NCBI GenBank assembly: GCA_016285075.1
Contig: JAEEQB010000014.1
Coordinates: 1-64,000, forward strand
Length of the DNA: 64,000 nt
Reading direction: 5' to 3'
Source of the DNA: Prevotella sp.
Lineage (GTDB): Bacteria > Bacteroidota > Bacteroidia > Bacteroidales > Bacteroidaceae
Below are positions 26,266 to 34,643 of the stretch, piece by piece. A program made the position numbers and the translations under genes. The notes below the pieces were generated by a model, which searched no databases, had not been told where the DNA came from, and worked only from the letters and a program-made list of their open reading frames with translations. How positions within the stretch are numbered: the first letter of the stretch is position 1; every line of letters starts with the position of its first letter.

Positions 26266-29200
26266 ATGCCTATGAATCGACTTGTCTTGTTAATGACGTT
26301 GTATACTGCTGTACTGACCCTTTCAGCACAGACAATATCTCGTGAAGAAGCACGCTTGCAGGCTGAGCAATTCCTTCAACAGCGAGGTCATTCTGCTACT
26401 TTACGATTCACTCCACAACTATCAAGAGGAAAGACTTCCCATCAGTTGGAAGAGGTTCCCGATTACTATGTGTTCAATGCCGATACAGAACGGGGTTTTG
26501 TCATCATGGCTGCTGACAGTCGTATGCCACAGTCTGTGCTGGCTTACAGTCTATATGGTTCTTTCGACCCGGAAAAACTGATTGCTCCGGTGAAGGATTG
26601 GCTCGTAACGATAGAGAAGCAGATGGAGTGGCTGCGTGATAATAACAGTCTGTCTCCTGCTGCTAACAGGGTACCAGGACTAGCTGTTCCTCAGCTACTT
26701 AAAACGACATGGCATCAGGTTGAGCCATATAACAACCATGTCAAGGGTGGGGCTTACCTCACAGGCTGTGGTGCTACCGCCATGGCTCAGGTCATGAACT
26801 ACCATCGTTTCCCCAAAAGCGTGCAAGCTGCCATTCCAGCATATACCACACAGAAATTGAAGGTTCACATGGACGGTGTAACTGTCGGTGCTCCTATTGA
26901 CTGGGAAAACATGATAAACGATTATCATGCAGTTACTCCAACGACAGCCCAAATTAATGCTGTGGCCAACTTGATGCTCTATTGCGGTACGTCCATACAG
27001 ATGGATTATAGTCCTGATAACTCCGGTTCTGCGTTGGAGGATATTGCCAGCGCGCTGAAGAATTATTTTGGTTATTACAAGGGGATCCGAATGAGATACC
27101 ATGAGGAGATGTCCAACCAAGCTTGGGAGGATTTAATCTACGGTGAGCTTTCTGTAGGACGCCCAGTCATGATTTCTGGTATGTCATCATCATCGGGTGG
27201 CTCGGGTCATATCTTCATCTGCGATGGCTATGATGGCAGTGGTCACTACCACATCAACTGGGGATGGGGTGGCTATGAGGATGGTTTCTTTGCTCTGAGT
27301 AATCTTACTCCACCCGACGAACCTCCTGGCTACAACTTCTGGCAGGGCTGCATCACGGGTGTAAAGCCTGACGATGGTACCTTCACGGAGCAAGTCGTAT
27401 TGTCTACTATTGATTGTTGGTTGGTTGATCCAAGTACTGGGGATGAAACTACCCAAAGAGAATATGCCATTCCTGCTGGATATATTCAGTATCCTATGGG
27501 GGTTGCTTTCAGTTGTACGAGCAAATTGGCTAACACCTATCGTTTTGACGCTGATTTTGGCGTATTCCAGAATGGAAAGTTGGTGGAACTGATTTATGGG
27601 GGTAACGGTTTCAGGTCTAATGAGGAGATGCAAATCGGTCAAGGTTTCTATCAAGGTGTTTTTTATCTGCCTCAGAAAAATATGACTACATTCCGCTCTC
27701 CTGGAACCTATGTTGTTAAGGTGGTGAGCCGACAGACGGGTACCTCTGAATGGATAGAGAATGAAGGGTCTGACAAGTACTGCCTAGTATGTGTCATTGA
27801 TGCCAACAATAAGATGACTTGTAGCATTGGTGAAGGTACAGTGCCTGGCCCAGGTCCCGATGGGCCAGAAACCATCTCTGAAACGCAACGTGCTCAATTG
27901 GCCGCAAACCTTAGCGAGCTTGCAACAATATTAAACCAGAAAGTGACTAGCCTGAATGACGAGGAGGCTAAATTAGAGGCAGTATATACAGATGCTCAGA
28001 AAGCTGCTGCCGACTGTGAAGCTCTACGCAACAGGTATCTCACACTCAAGCAGCAGATAGAGAGCTCTGCCTTGACCAATGCCCAAAAGCAGCCTTTCTA
28101 TGAATCCATTGAAAGTTCCTTGGAACAGCTTGGCGGAGACTATGTGGAGAAGTCTGCCCGGCAGCTTGTTTCCTCCTGTGAGACCATCCTTGACAAGATT
28201 GAGAATGAACTTGCTGCCCTGAGTGCCATGGTTTCTCAGGTGAACAATCTCAACGGACAAGTTCCTTCCGTGAACGACCTCACAGCTTTCACTAAGCTGA
28301 AAAACGACTATGAGGCACTCTTTGCCAGTTACTATTCTTTACACTATCCCTTCTCAACCATCAATGATTTGACGAATGCCACAAAGGTGCTCTCGAATAC
28401 GCAGAACAATATTAATCTGTTCCTCGATAACATTACCAACCTAGAGCAGCAGGCCAAGAAGCTTATTGAGCTTTCCGGCTTACTCGAGCAGAAGAATGTC
28501 GTCAACGAGAAGCTGATTGCCGTGAAGAACCAGCTTGAACAACTGGATGGTGAGCTTGTTAAATCGTACAATGCCTTCAACAACCTTTCCGAGGCATTTG
28601 GTAAGGATATGGAGCGCTACACTAGTCTAGCAGAAAAGTTGAATAGTGCGAACGAGACGCTGAGAAATTCGAACCTTTCTGACAGCCAGCGTGATGAACT
28701 GGCTCAGCTGATGAAGGAACTTCAAGAGCAGTTCAAGACAATGGAGTCCTTATTTGCCAATGTCAACAATAAGATCAAGGAACTCGACAGCCAAGTGTAC
28801 TCTGTGGCAGAACGCAATGCACTGGTTCAGTCATTCAACAACCTTGTCAGCGATTTTAATTCTGCAGGCTCTATAGAGACATTGAACGAAGTTGAGAAGC
28901 GCATTGCTAATCTTGCTACCACTATCGAAGAGGCTGGTAACCGCAACAATGCCTACATCGAGTCACTGGCAACCGTTCAGCCCGACCAGCAATCCCTGCA
29001 AACGTTGATAACCAACTTGGAGTCTGCCATCACGACATTCATCGAAACCGTCCAGAATTACGAACGGGAATACATCAACACGCAGGAACAGTTGCAAGCC
29101 AAGAAGAAAGACGCCGAGGAAAAAGTCGACTTGCTTAATCAGCAGATGTTGGCTTTGCAAGAAGACTTCACCAAACGATTCGAGATAATTGATGCTTTAG

Positions 29201-30438
29201 ATTATTCGATGGACGAGAAGCGTCAGGAATTGCAGAAGCTAATAGCCCAGTTGCAAGACGCCTTACATAAATTGGCTGACGCAGATATCACCGATGGGCG
29301 TCGTGAATCGCTCATAGCCGATGCCCAGGCATTGGAAATAAGCCTCCAAAAAGTAAAAGAGGACTTTGATAAGTTGGTAGATGAAATAAAGAGCAAGATA
29401 GTAGTGACGGCAGACAGGGTCAATGAGCTCACCCAAGCCTGCAACGAACTGGATTCCAAGCTCGCCACTGCTTCCACCGAAGAAGACTTTGAGTCAATAT
29501 CCACCCTCTGCGAGACCTTGGCGGAACAAATCCTGGAAGTGAAGAATGCGCTGGCTGATGAGCGTGGTAACCTGTCTGATATGACTGAACCTGTTGCTGG
29601 CTTTATGGCAAATGCCGATGAGTTGGAAGAGGCTATTGACAAACTCGACAAGGACATTGACGAAGCCGTAAGACTCACCGCTGAGGAAATTGCTCAGGAC
29701 AAAGAACTGCAAGCCCTGAAGGAAGCTGTAGCAGAGTCGCTTAATGCTATGAAACAGCAGATAGAGAGCCTACAGACAGACTTCGGTAAGAGAAAAGATG
29801 ATGCGGAAGCCATTGGCAAGACACTCGATGAGAAGCGTCTGGCATACCAGATACTGAATGCAAAGAACCAGGAAGTCTTACGCCAATTGCTTGGTGCTAC
29901 GCTTAGTGCCGAGCAGCGTGAGTCGCTGACTGATGATGCCGAAGTAATAGAAATCACTCTTCATAACATAGGTGAGAACATAGAGAAATTGAGCGAATTG
30001 TTGGCGTCAAATACCACGGTGACAGCCGACGCTGTGAATGCCTTGACCAGAACTTACAATAACTTGGTTGATAGGCTCGATGGCGTTTCCACTATAGAAG
30101 ATCTGTCGGAACTGAATGAGCAGAGAAAGGCCCTTGCTGCACAAATCAAGGAGCTGGGTAAAACGTTGGCTACCGAGCTTGGCAACCTTTCTGACTTAAA
30201 GGAGGTTGTCGATGCCATCTTGCTTAATGCCGACGAGCTGGACAAGGCCATAGCCGATCTTTCCGATGCGATAACCCAAGCTGAGAAAATCGAGTTGGCC
30301 ATCAATCCGCTCATTGTCGACGGAAAGAGGGTTGTTGGTTGCTACGACACTAACGGTCGCCCAACCGACATCCGCAAGAAGGGCTTGAAGATTCTCCGTC
30401 TGAGCGATGGCACCACAAGGAAAGTATATATCAAATAG
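26266..30438 (+). CDS. Secreted C10 (streptopain-type) cysteine protease with giant coiled coil
   Basis: The 1390-residue protein has a signal peptide (cleavage near LSAQ, about residue 22), a Spi/C10 prodomain (about 25-130) and a C10 peptidase domain with catalytic Cys168 in TGCGATAMAQ and His315 in SGHIFICDGYDG, followed by YHINWGWGG. A beta region runs to about 520, then a GPGPDGP linker. Residues about 535-1345 are almost all heptad coiled coil made of four degenerate modules of about 200 residues, starting near 603, 803, 1005 and 1212. The end, YDTNGRPTDIRKKGLKILRL..., resembles the short C-terminal sorting domain of Prevotella surface proteins (type IX secretion), which I infer. Typical C10 proteases are about 400-900 residues. 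Confidence 0.88.
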   Translation: MPMNRLVLLMTLYTAVLTLSAQTISREEARLQAEQFLQQRGHSATLRFTPQLSRGKTSHQLEEVPDYYVFNADTERGFVIMAADSRMPQSVLAYSLYGSFDPEKLIAPVKDWLVTIEKQMEWLRDNNSLSPAANRVPGLAVPQLLKTTWHQVEPYNNHVKGGAYLTGCGATAMAQVMNYHRFPKSVQAAIPAYTTQKLKVHMDGVTVGAPIDWENMINDYHAVTPTTAQINAVANLMLYCGTSIQMDYSPDNSGSALEDIASALKNYFGYYKGIRMRYHEEMSNQAWEDLIYGELSVGRPVMISGMSSSSGGSGHIFICDGYDGSGHYHINWGWGGYEDGFFALSNLTPPDEPPGYNFWQGCITGVKPDDGTFTEQVVLSTIDCWLVDPSTGDETTQREYAIPAGYIQYPMGVAFSCTSKLANTYRFDADFGVFQNGKLVELIYGGNGFRSNEEMQIGQGFYQGVFYLPQKNMTTFRSPGTYVVKVVSRQTGTSEWIENEGSDKYCLVCVIDANNKMTCSIGEGTVPGPGPDGPETISETQRAQLAANLSELATILNQKVTSLNDEEAKLEAVYTDAQKAAADCEALRNRYLTLKQQIESSALTNAQKQPFYESIESSLEQLGGDYVEKSARQLVSSCETILDKIENELAALSAMVSQVNNLNGQVPSVNDLTAFTKLKNDYEALFASYYSLHYPFSTINDLTNATKVLSNTQNNINLFLDNITNLEQQAKKLIELSGLLEQKNVVNEKLIAVKNQLEQLDGELVKSYNAFNNLSEAFGKDMERYTSLAEKLNSANETLRNSNLSDSQRDELAQLMKELQEQFKTMESLFANVNNKIKELDSQVYSVAERNALVQSFNNLVSDFNSAGSIETLNEVEKRIANLATTIEEAGNRNNAYIESLATVQPDQQSLQTLITNLESAITTFIETVQNYEREYINTQEQLQAKKKDAEEKVDLLNQQMLALQEDFTKRFEIIDALDYSMDEKRQELQKLIAQLQDALHKLADADITDGRRESLIADAQALEISLQKVKEDFDKLVDEIKSKIVVTADRVNELTQACNELDSKLATASTEEDFESISTLCETLAEQILEVKNALADERGNLSDMTEPVAGFMANADELEEAIDKLDKDIDEAVRLTAEEIAQDKELQALKEAVAESLNAMKQQIESLQTDFGKRKDDAEAIGKTLDEKRLAYQILNAKNQEVLRQLLGATLSAEQRESLTDDAEVIEITLHNIGENIEKLSELLASNTTVTADAVNALTRTYNNLVDRLDGVSTIEDLSELNEQRKALAAQIKELGKTLATELGNLSDLKEVVDAILLNADELDKAIADLSDAITQAEKIELAINPLIVDGKRVVGCYDTNGRPTDIRKKGLKILRLSDGTTRKVYIK

Positions 30439-30461
30439 TAATAAACTAAAATTTTAACAAC

Positions 30462-31340
30462 ATGAGACTATCAGGAAGAAGAGAAAGCTCAAACGTGGAA
30501 GATCGCCGCGGTATGAGCACAGGAGCAAAAGCAGGTATCGGAGGCATTGGTGCAGTTATTGTGGCAGCACTCTTTGCCTGGATTAGCGGTGGCGATCCTA
30601 TGCAGGCAGGCCTCCAGGCTTTTCAGGAGCAGATGCAGCAGCAGGGTACTGAGACTGTGAACCCAGAGAACTTCACAGAAGAAGAGCAGGAACTGGCAAA
30701 GCTTTCCAGTCAGATTCTTGCAGGTACAGAGGACGTTTGGACCAGAGTTTTCAAAGAGCAGGGATTAGGCAATTATACTCCCCCTACGCTGGTTCTTTTC
30801 TCCAACGCTGTCCAGTCGGCTTGTGGCAATGCTACGGCAGCCGTGGGACCATTCTATTGCTCAGGTGACCAGAAACTTTACATTGACCTCTCGTTCTTTA
30901 CCCAGATGAAACGACAGTTAGGCGTTGAGGGAAGTGAGTTCGGCTATGCCTACGTTATTGCACATGAGATCGGCCATCATGTGGAGTACCTCACGGGTAC
31001 ATTGGGCAAAGCTCATCAGGCGATGAACCAGACCAATAAGACCGATGCAAACAAAATCAGCGTACGGCTGGAACTGTTGGCTGACTACTATGCTGGCGTT
31101 TGGGCTCACTACGACAATGAAATGTTCCAGTCTATGGAACTGGGTGACCTTGAAAAGGGACTTGAGTTGGCCAAGGCCATCGGTGATGACTGGCTGCAGA
31201 AGAAAGCGCAGGGTAGGGCTACTCCAGAGTCGTTTACCCATGGTACCAGCGACCAGCGTAAACGTTGGCTCCGCATGGGCTATCAGACTGGTGACATGAG
31301 CACCAGCACCTTTGCAGTGCAGAACTACAATGATTTGTAA
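30462..31340 (+). CDS. YpfJ-type neutral zinc metallopeptidase
   Basis: The 292-residue protein has a cytoplasmic N-terminus, one transmembrane segment at about 27-42 (GGIGAVIVAALFAWISGG), and a periplasmic zinc-protease domain with HEIGHH at residues 168-173. The conserved family segments QSACGNATAAVGPFYCSGDQKLYIDLSFF (two Cys) and RLELLADYYAGVWAH (third ligand region) flank it. This fits the YpfJ/KPN_02809 family, whose substrate is not known to me. It starts 23 bp after the C10 protease gene and probably shares its transcript. Confidence 0.9.
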   Translation: MRLSGRRESSNVEDRRGMSTGAKAGIGGIGAVIVAALFAWISGGDPMQAGLQAFQEQMQQQGTETVNPENFTEEEQELAKLSSQILAGTEDVWTRVFKEQGLGNYTPPTLVLFSNAVQSACGNATAAVGPFYCSGDQKLYIDLSFFTQMKRQLGVEGSEFGYAYVIAHEIGHHVEYLTGTLGKAHQAMNQTNKTDANKISVRLELLADYYAGVWAHYDNEMFQSMELGDLEKGLELAKAIGDDWLQKKAQGRATPESFTHGTSDQRKRWLRMGYQTGDMSTSTFAVQNYNDL

Positions 31341-31345
31341 ATCAG

Positions 31346-31383
31346 GAATAAAAATAAAGCGATGACCTTCACAGGCCGTCGCT
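31346..31383 (-). terminator. Minus-strand terminator hairpin
   Basis: On the minus strand the arms AGCGACGGCCT and AGGTCATCGCT (two mismatches) around loop GTGA are followed by TTATTTTTATT. No T tract follows on the plus strand, so it serves minus-strand transcription best. Confidence 0.65.
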
Positions 31384-31438
31384 CTATATCTTCAATAGGT
31401 ATTAGTCTTTTTAAGGTAAAAAGATTGTTTTCAGGATA
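31346..31438 (-). ncRNA. Candidate small RNA, about 90 nt
   Basis: On the minus strand a perfect TTTG-N19-TACCTTTG promoter (31476-31445) is followed about 60 bases later by a hairpin and T-rich tail (31383-31346), with no reading frame of useful length between. An internal hairpin with arms CTTTTT and AAAAAG lies at 31407-31423. The transcript would end next to the 3' end of the ypfJ-like gene on the opposite strand. No known RNA family is recognised; expression is untested. Confidence 0.5.
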
Positions 31439-31444
31439 ACGTTT

Positions 31445-31476
31445 GCAAAGGTAAGACATATTTTTGAACTGGCAAA
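31445..31476 (-). promoter_or_regulatory. Consensus promoter of the candidate small RNA
   Basis: TTTG (31476-31473), exactly 19 bp, then TACCTTTG (31453-31446) and C. This is one of the best promoter matches in the window although no gene follows it. Confidence 0.7.
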
Positions 31477-31879
31477 ACTTTTCCTTTAAAATTATTTACA
31501 CAGTAGACCCGTGCACCCACACAAATCGAAAAATTAAACAAAATTAAGAAAAAAGTATGTGCAAACGTTTAAATTGGTGTGAATTGTGGCTGCTTGCTAA
31601 GTTATTTTTCCCCCTTGAGAAGATGCGATGTAACACCTAAAAAACTATCTCTGTCGAACGCTTTTGTCCGGTTACTCATTGTCGCAGTTACGGATAAGCA
31701 TCGGCAGAATGAACTCACTTTTACCATGAAGAATTGTATCGATGGTATAGCGGAGTGAATAGAATGGGAGTCGGAGCAAGCTTTCTGTGAAGCCTGCCAT
31801 TTGCATGTAGGCATGTACTCCTTTAGTAGGCTGACACAGAGTGACATAAGGCTGGCACCAAAAAAGGGAGTACCACCAT

Positions 31880-31952
31880 GCTTGAAGAGAGTCGTTCTCT
31901 TGCTTGAAGAGAGTCACTACCTTGCTTGAATCTCAATGCTCGATTGCTTGAA
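31880..31952 (-). repeat. 22-bp tandem array, family B, locus 1
   Basis: GCTTGAA (minus strand TTCAAGC) begins at 31880, 31902, 31924 and 31946, an exact 22-bp period. One unit contains GAGA-ACGA-CTCTC-type complementary arms; another has changed them. The array reads in the direction of the araC-like gene, whose 3' flank it occupies. Other loci of the family are at 49299, 58812 and 60099. Confidence 0.88.
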
Positions 31953-32024
31953 GGTGTTGCATAGGACGGCAGGCGGTATAGCGTACTGACTGAAGCTTTG
32001 CTAGCCCATACAAGTCAAATGTAT

Positions 32025-32082
32025 TTTACCGCCACTAAACTCGGACTTTAGTGGCGGTAAAGTCTGAGTTTAGTGGCGGTAA
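32025..32082. repeat. Three-part inverted repeat with two alternative hairpins
   Basis: Three copies of a 14-15 bp arm alternate in orientation: TTTACCGCCACTAAA (32025-32039), its perfect reverse complement (32047-32061), and a second copy of that complement (32069-32082). The 7-base linkers CTCGGAC and GTCTGAG are also complementary apart from one G-T. Arm 1 can therefore pair with arm 2 (15 bp, 7-base loop) or with arm 3 including the linkers (about 21 bp, 15-base loop), but not both. No T tract follows either form. Confidence 0.9.
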
Positions 32083-32108
32083 TCTCACACATCCTCGCTC
32101 ATGAATTA

Positions 32109-32218
32109 TTCTCTCCCTGAGTGAGCATTGTTCTCTCCCCGAGTGAGCATTGTTCTCTCCCCGAGTGAGCAGCGTTCTCTCCCTGAGTGAGCAGCGTTCT
32201 CTCCCTGAGTGAGCAGCA
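32109..32218. repeat. 22-bp tandem array, family C, five units
   Basis: Five units start at 32109, 32131, 32153, 32175 and 32197. Each reads TTCTCTCCC then T or C, GAGTGAGCA and TTG or GCG, with only these few variable positions. The array lies 49 bp past the 3' end of the araC-like gene. Its period equals that of families A and B although the sequence differs. No coding sense on either strand. Confidence 0.95.
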
Positions 32219-32266
32219 ATGCTTAGCATTTTAGTTAAGACACTCGGCACCTTAGAGTTAGGAACA

Positions 32267-33181
32267 CTAAGAGTGTTTATATGTGTTGTTTCTGTACTCC
32301 ATTGGCGTTAAACCTGTTAGGCGCTTGAAATACTTAGCAAAAAACGATGGGTTGGCAAAGTGCATCTCTTCAGCTATCTGTGCTGTAGACTTGTCCGTGT
32401 GACGTAGTTCTATTTTTATGCGGGTAATGAGGGCACGGTCTATCCAGTCCTTGGCGGTGGTGCCGCTGGCTTGTCGGATGACCGTGCTGAGATAGCGTTC
32501 TGTAAGGCACAGACGTTCAGCATAGTAGCCTATCTGGTGGTGTTCTGTGCTGTGCAGGGTGACAAGTTGAATAAAGCGGTCGAAGATGGTCTGCTCGCGT
32601 GAACGTGAGACGGCGTGCATATCCGATTGCTGACGGAACAGGTGATCGTAGTGGTGCATCAGGGCTGCTACTAGTGTAGTAACTGTGGGACGATGATAGT
32701 CCTCTGTGTGAACCACATGCCAGATGGTGTTGAGAATGTGGCTGGCCGTGTTGATATCACTTTCACCAACGGGCAGCTGGAAGTCGCGAATTTGACCGTT
32801 GAAAGCTGATGGCATCTGACCCTGTGCGAAGGGCATAGGAAAATCAGCAAAAAGACCGATGCCGAAGACTTGTAGATCATCGGAAAGACGGATGGGGTTG
32901 ATGATGGTGCCAGGACCGATATAGACCAATGTTCCAGCGGTGACGTGACGGTCTTGCAGGTTGAAGTTGAAGTAGGCCTCTCCACTTGTGATGATACCCA
33001 ATCGATGGTCGTTGATAACGAATGGTGGTTTCTGACGCATCAGAAGACGGAACACGGTATGATCCCCATGAACCAAACCAAGTTCACCATTGAAGAAGAT
33101 GTTCTTGCTAATCTGTGCAAGATGAGGGGTGAGTATGTCACGCATTCGCGACATGTCCATTAATTGGGGCTGTTTGTTCAT
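32267..33181 (-). CDS. AraC-family transcriptional regulator
   Basis: The 304-residue protein has an N-terminal cupin-like sensing domain (about 20-160, with VTAGTLVYIGPGTI) and a C-terminal AraC domain (about 200-304) with two helix-turn-helix units; the second carries STAQIAEEMHFANPSFFAKYFKRLTGLTPMEYR. It is divergent from the exporter operon 33339-39278 with about 158 bp between starts, so it probably controls that operon in response to an exported compound. Its own promoter is at 33201-33208. Ligand unknown. Confidence 0.93.
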   Translation of the reverse strand: MNKQPQLMDMSRMRDILTPHLAQISKNIFFNGELGLVHGDHTVFRLLMRQKPPFVINDHRLGIITSGEAYFNFNLQDRHVTAGTLVYIGPGTIINPIRLSDDLQVFGIGLFADFPMPFAQGQMPSAFNGQIRDFQLPVGESDINTASHILNTIWHVVHTEDYHRPTVTTLVAALMHHYDHLFRQQSDMHAVSRSREQTIFDRFIQLVTLHSTEHHQIGYYAERLCLTERYLSTVIRQASGTTAKDWIDRALITRIKIELRHTDKSTAQIAEEMHFANPSFFAKYFKRLTGLTPMEYRNNTYKHS

Positions 33182-33200
33182 AATCCGTCTGTTTTGTTTG

Positions 33201-33208
33201 CAAAGATA
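33201..33208 (-). promoter_or_regulatory. Promoter -7 box of the araC-like gene
   Basis: TATCTTTG then CAAAC on the minus strand fits the -7 consensus, with a leader of about 13 bases. No TTTG is evident at -33, as might be for a regulated promoter. Confidence 0.65.
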
Positions 33209-33305
33209 ATTATTTTATCTGAATTGACGTCCTCTTTTTGCGCAAATCGAACAAATGGAACATTTTTTCATGCTAGAGGATAATGTCATTATGAGAAAAA
33301 TGTCC

Positions 33306-33313
33306 TATCTTTG
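33306..33313 (+). promoter_or_regulatory. Promoter -7 box of the efflux operon
   Basis: TATCTTTG followed by C lies 26 bases before the TolC-like gene ATG at 33339 and inside a longer in-frame extension, which fixes the gene start. No good TTTG sits at -33, consistent with activator dependence. Confidence 0.7.
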
Positions 33314-33338
33314 CAGCAGAATTCAATTGTTGAAAGAA

Positions 33339-34610
33339 ATGAAGATTTTATTAATAGGTTTGATGATGCTGCCGATGGTGGCGCTGGGGCAGACGCTAGA
33401 GGAGTGTCAGCAGGCGGCAGAGCAGAATTATCCGCTGATAAGTCAGTATGGGCTTATCGAGAAGACAACGGAGCTGACGGTGGCGAATATCCAGAAGGGA
33501 TGGCTGCCGCAGGTGTCGGCATTAGCCCAGGCAACGTATCAGAGCGATGTAACGGCTTGGCCAGATCAGATGAAAACTGTCTATCAACAGATGGGTATAG
33601 ACATGAAAGGACTGAAGAAAGACCAGTATCGGATAGGTGTCGATATACAACAGACCATCTATGACGGTGGTGCCATCAACAGCCAGAAACAGATAGCACG
33701 TGAGCAGGGCAAGGTGCAGGCTGCACAGAATGAGGTTAATATATATAATGTTCGCAAGCGCGTGAATGAGATGTACTTTGCGTTGCTGGTGCTTGATGAG
33801 CAAATCAAACTGAACCAGGATTTGCAGGGGTTGTTGGGCGGCCATGAACGGAAGTTGGCTTCGATGGTGAAAAACGGAACGGCAGCAGAGAGTGATTATC
33901 AAAACGTGAAAGCTGAAAGACTGAGCGTGATGCAGCAGGCAACCAACCTGGTAGGACAGAAAGCAATGCTTCAGAGAATGCTGAGCACATTTTGCGGTGT
34001 GGAGGTGAAGGAGGTGCAGAAACCGGTTATGAATGTTGCTGTAGTACAACAACAAACGGGGCTGCGGCCCGAGTTAAAGTCACTGGATGCGCAGATAGTG
34101 ATGATCAATGCTCAGGAGAAAGCTTTGGATTCGGCACTGATGCCGAAGTTGGGCTTGTTTGCCCAGGGATTCTATGGTTACCCTGGACTAAACATGTTTG
34201 AGGATATGATGAGGCACGATTGGAGCCTGAACGGCATTGTAGGAGCACGGTTGACGTGGAACATCGGTGCCCTCTATACCCGTAAGAATGACAAGGCGAA
34301 ACTGCAGTTGCAGCGTGACATGATAGTGTCGAATCGTGAGACGTTTCTGTTCAACAACAATATGGAACAGATTCAGCAGAATGAAAACATCGAACGCTAC
34401 AAAAGACTGATGGCTGATGATGCGGAGATTATCTCGCTTCGGCAGACTGTGAGAAAGGCAGCTGAGTCGAAACTCTCGCACGGTATCATCGACGTGAACG
34501 ATTTGGTACGAGAGATCAATGCCGAGAATGCTGCCCGAGTGCTGCAGTCGATGCACGAGATTGAAATGCTGAAGGAAATATATGACAAAAAGTTTACCAT
34601 TAATAATTGA
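33339..34610 (+). CDS. TolC-type outer-membrane efflux protein
   Basis: From ATG 33339 the protein has 423 residues with a signal peptide (MKILLIGLMMLPMVALGQ). The mature part starts TLEECQQAAEQNYPLISQYGLIEKTTELTVANIQKGWLPQVSALAQATYQSD, the usual OEP/TolC helical repeat, and repeats the pattern in the second half (LRPELKSLDAQIVMINAQEKALDSALMPKLGLFAQGFYG). It should form the outer-membrane channel of the tripartite exporter encoded with the next four genes. The frame extends upstream to 33255 but that would put the promoter inside the gene. Confidence 0.92.
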   Translation: MKILLIGLMMLPMVALGQTLEECQQAAEQNYPLISQYGLIEKTTELTVANIQKGWLPQVSALAQATYQSDVTAWPDQMKTVYQQMGIDMKGLKKDQYRIGVDIQQTIYDGGAINSQKQIAREQGKVQAAQNEVNIYNVRKRVNEMYFALLVLDEQIKLNQDLQGLLGGHERKLASMVKNGTAAESDYQNVKAERLSVMQQATNLVGQKAMLQRMLSTFCGVEVKEVQKPVMNVAVVQQQTGLRPELKSLDAQIVMINAQEKALDSALMPKLGLFAQGFYGYPGLNMFEDMMRHDWSLNGIVGARLTWNIGALYTRKNDKAKLQLQRDMIVSNRETFLFNNNMEQIQQNENIERYKRLMADDAEIISLRQTVRKAAESKLSHGIIDVNDLVREINAENAARVLQSMHEIEMLKEIYDKKFTINN

Positions 34611-34643
34611 TTATCGACTACAGAATTAACGAAATAAACGGCT

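Larger units (their letters stand above)
31341..32266. other. Gene-free repeat island between convergent genes
   Basis: This 926-bp space between ypfJ-like and araC-like 3' ends holds a candidate small RNA (31346-31438, minus), a family B 22-bp array (31880-31952), a three-part inverted repeat (32025-32082) and a family C 22-bp array (32109-32218). Frames of about 80 codons on the minus strand at 31602-31917 overlap each other in different phases and lack start context, so I do not call genes. Confidence 0.7.

Noticed and set aside
31602..31917. Two overlapping minus-strand frames of 81 codons
   Set aside because: They occupy different phases of the same DNA, lack start context and include repeat sequence; more likely non-coding.
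31880..31952. CRISPR array
   Set aside because: The 22-bp units follow each other without unique spacers, unit sequences drift, and no cas genes are in the window. The same applies to the arrays at 141, 32109, 49299 and 58812.
33255..33338. N-terminal extension of the TolC-like protein
   Set aside because: It contains the TATCTTTG promoter box and would mask the signal peptide that starts at 33339.
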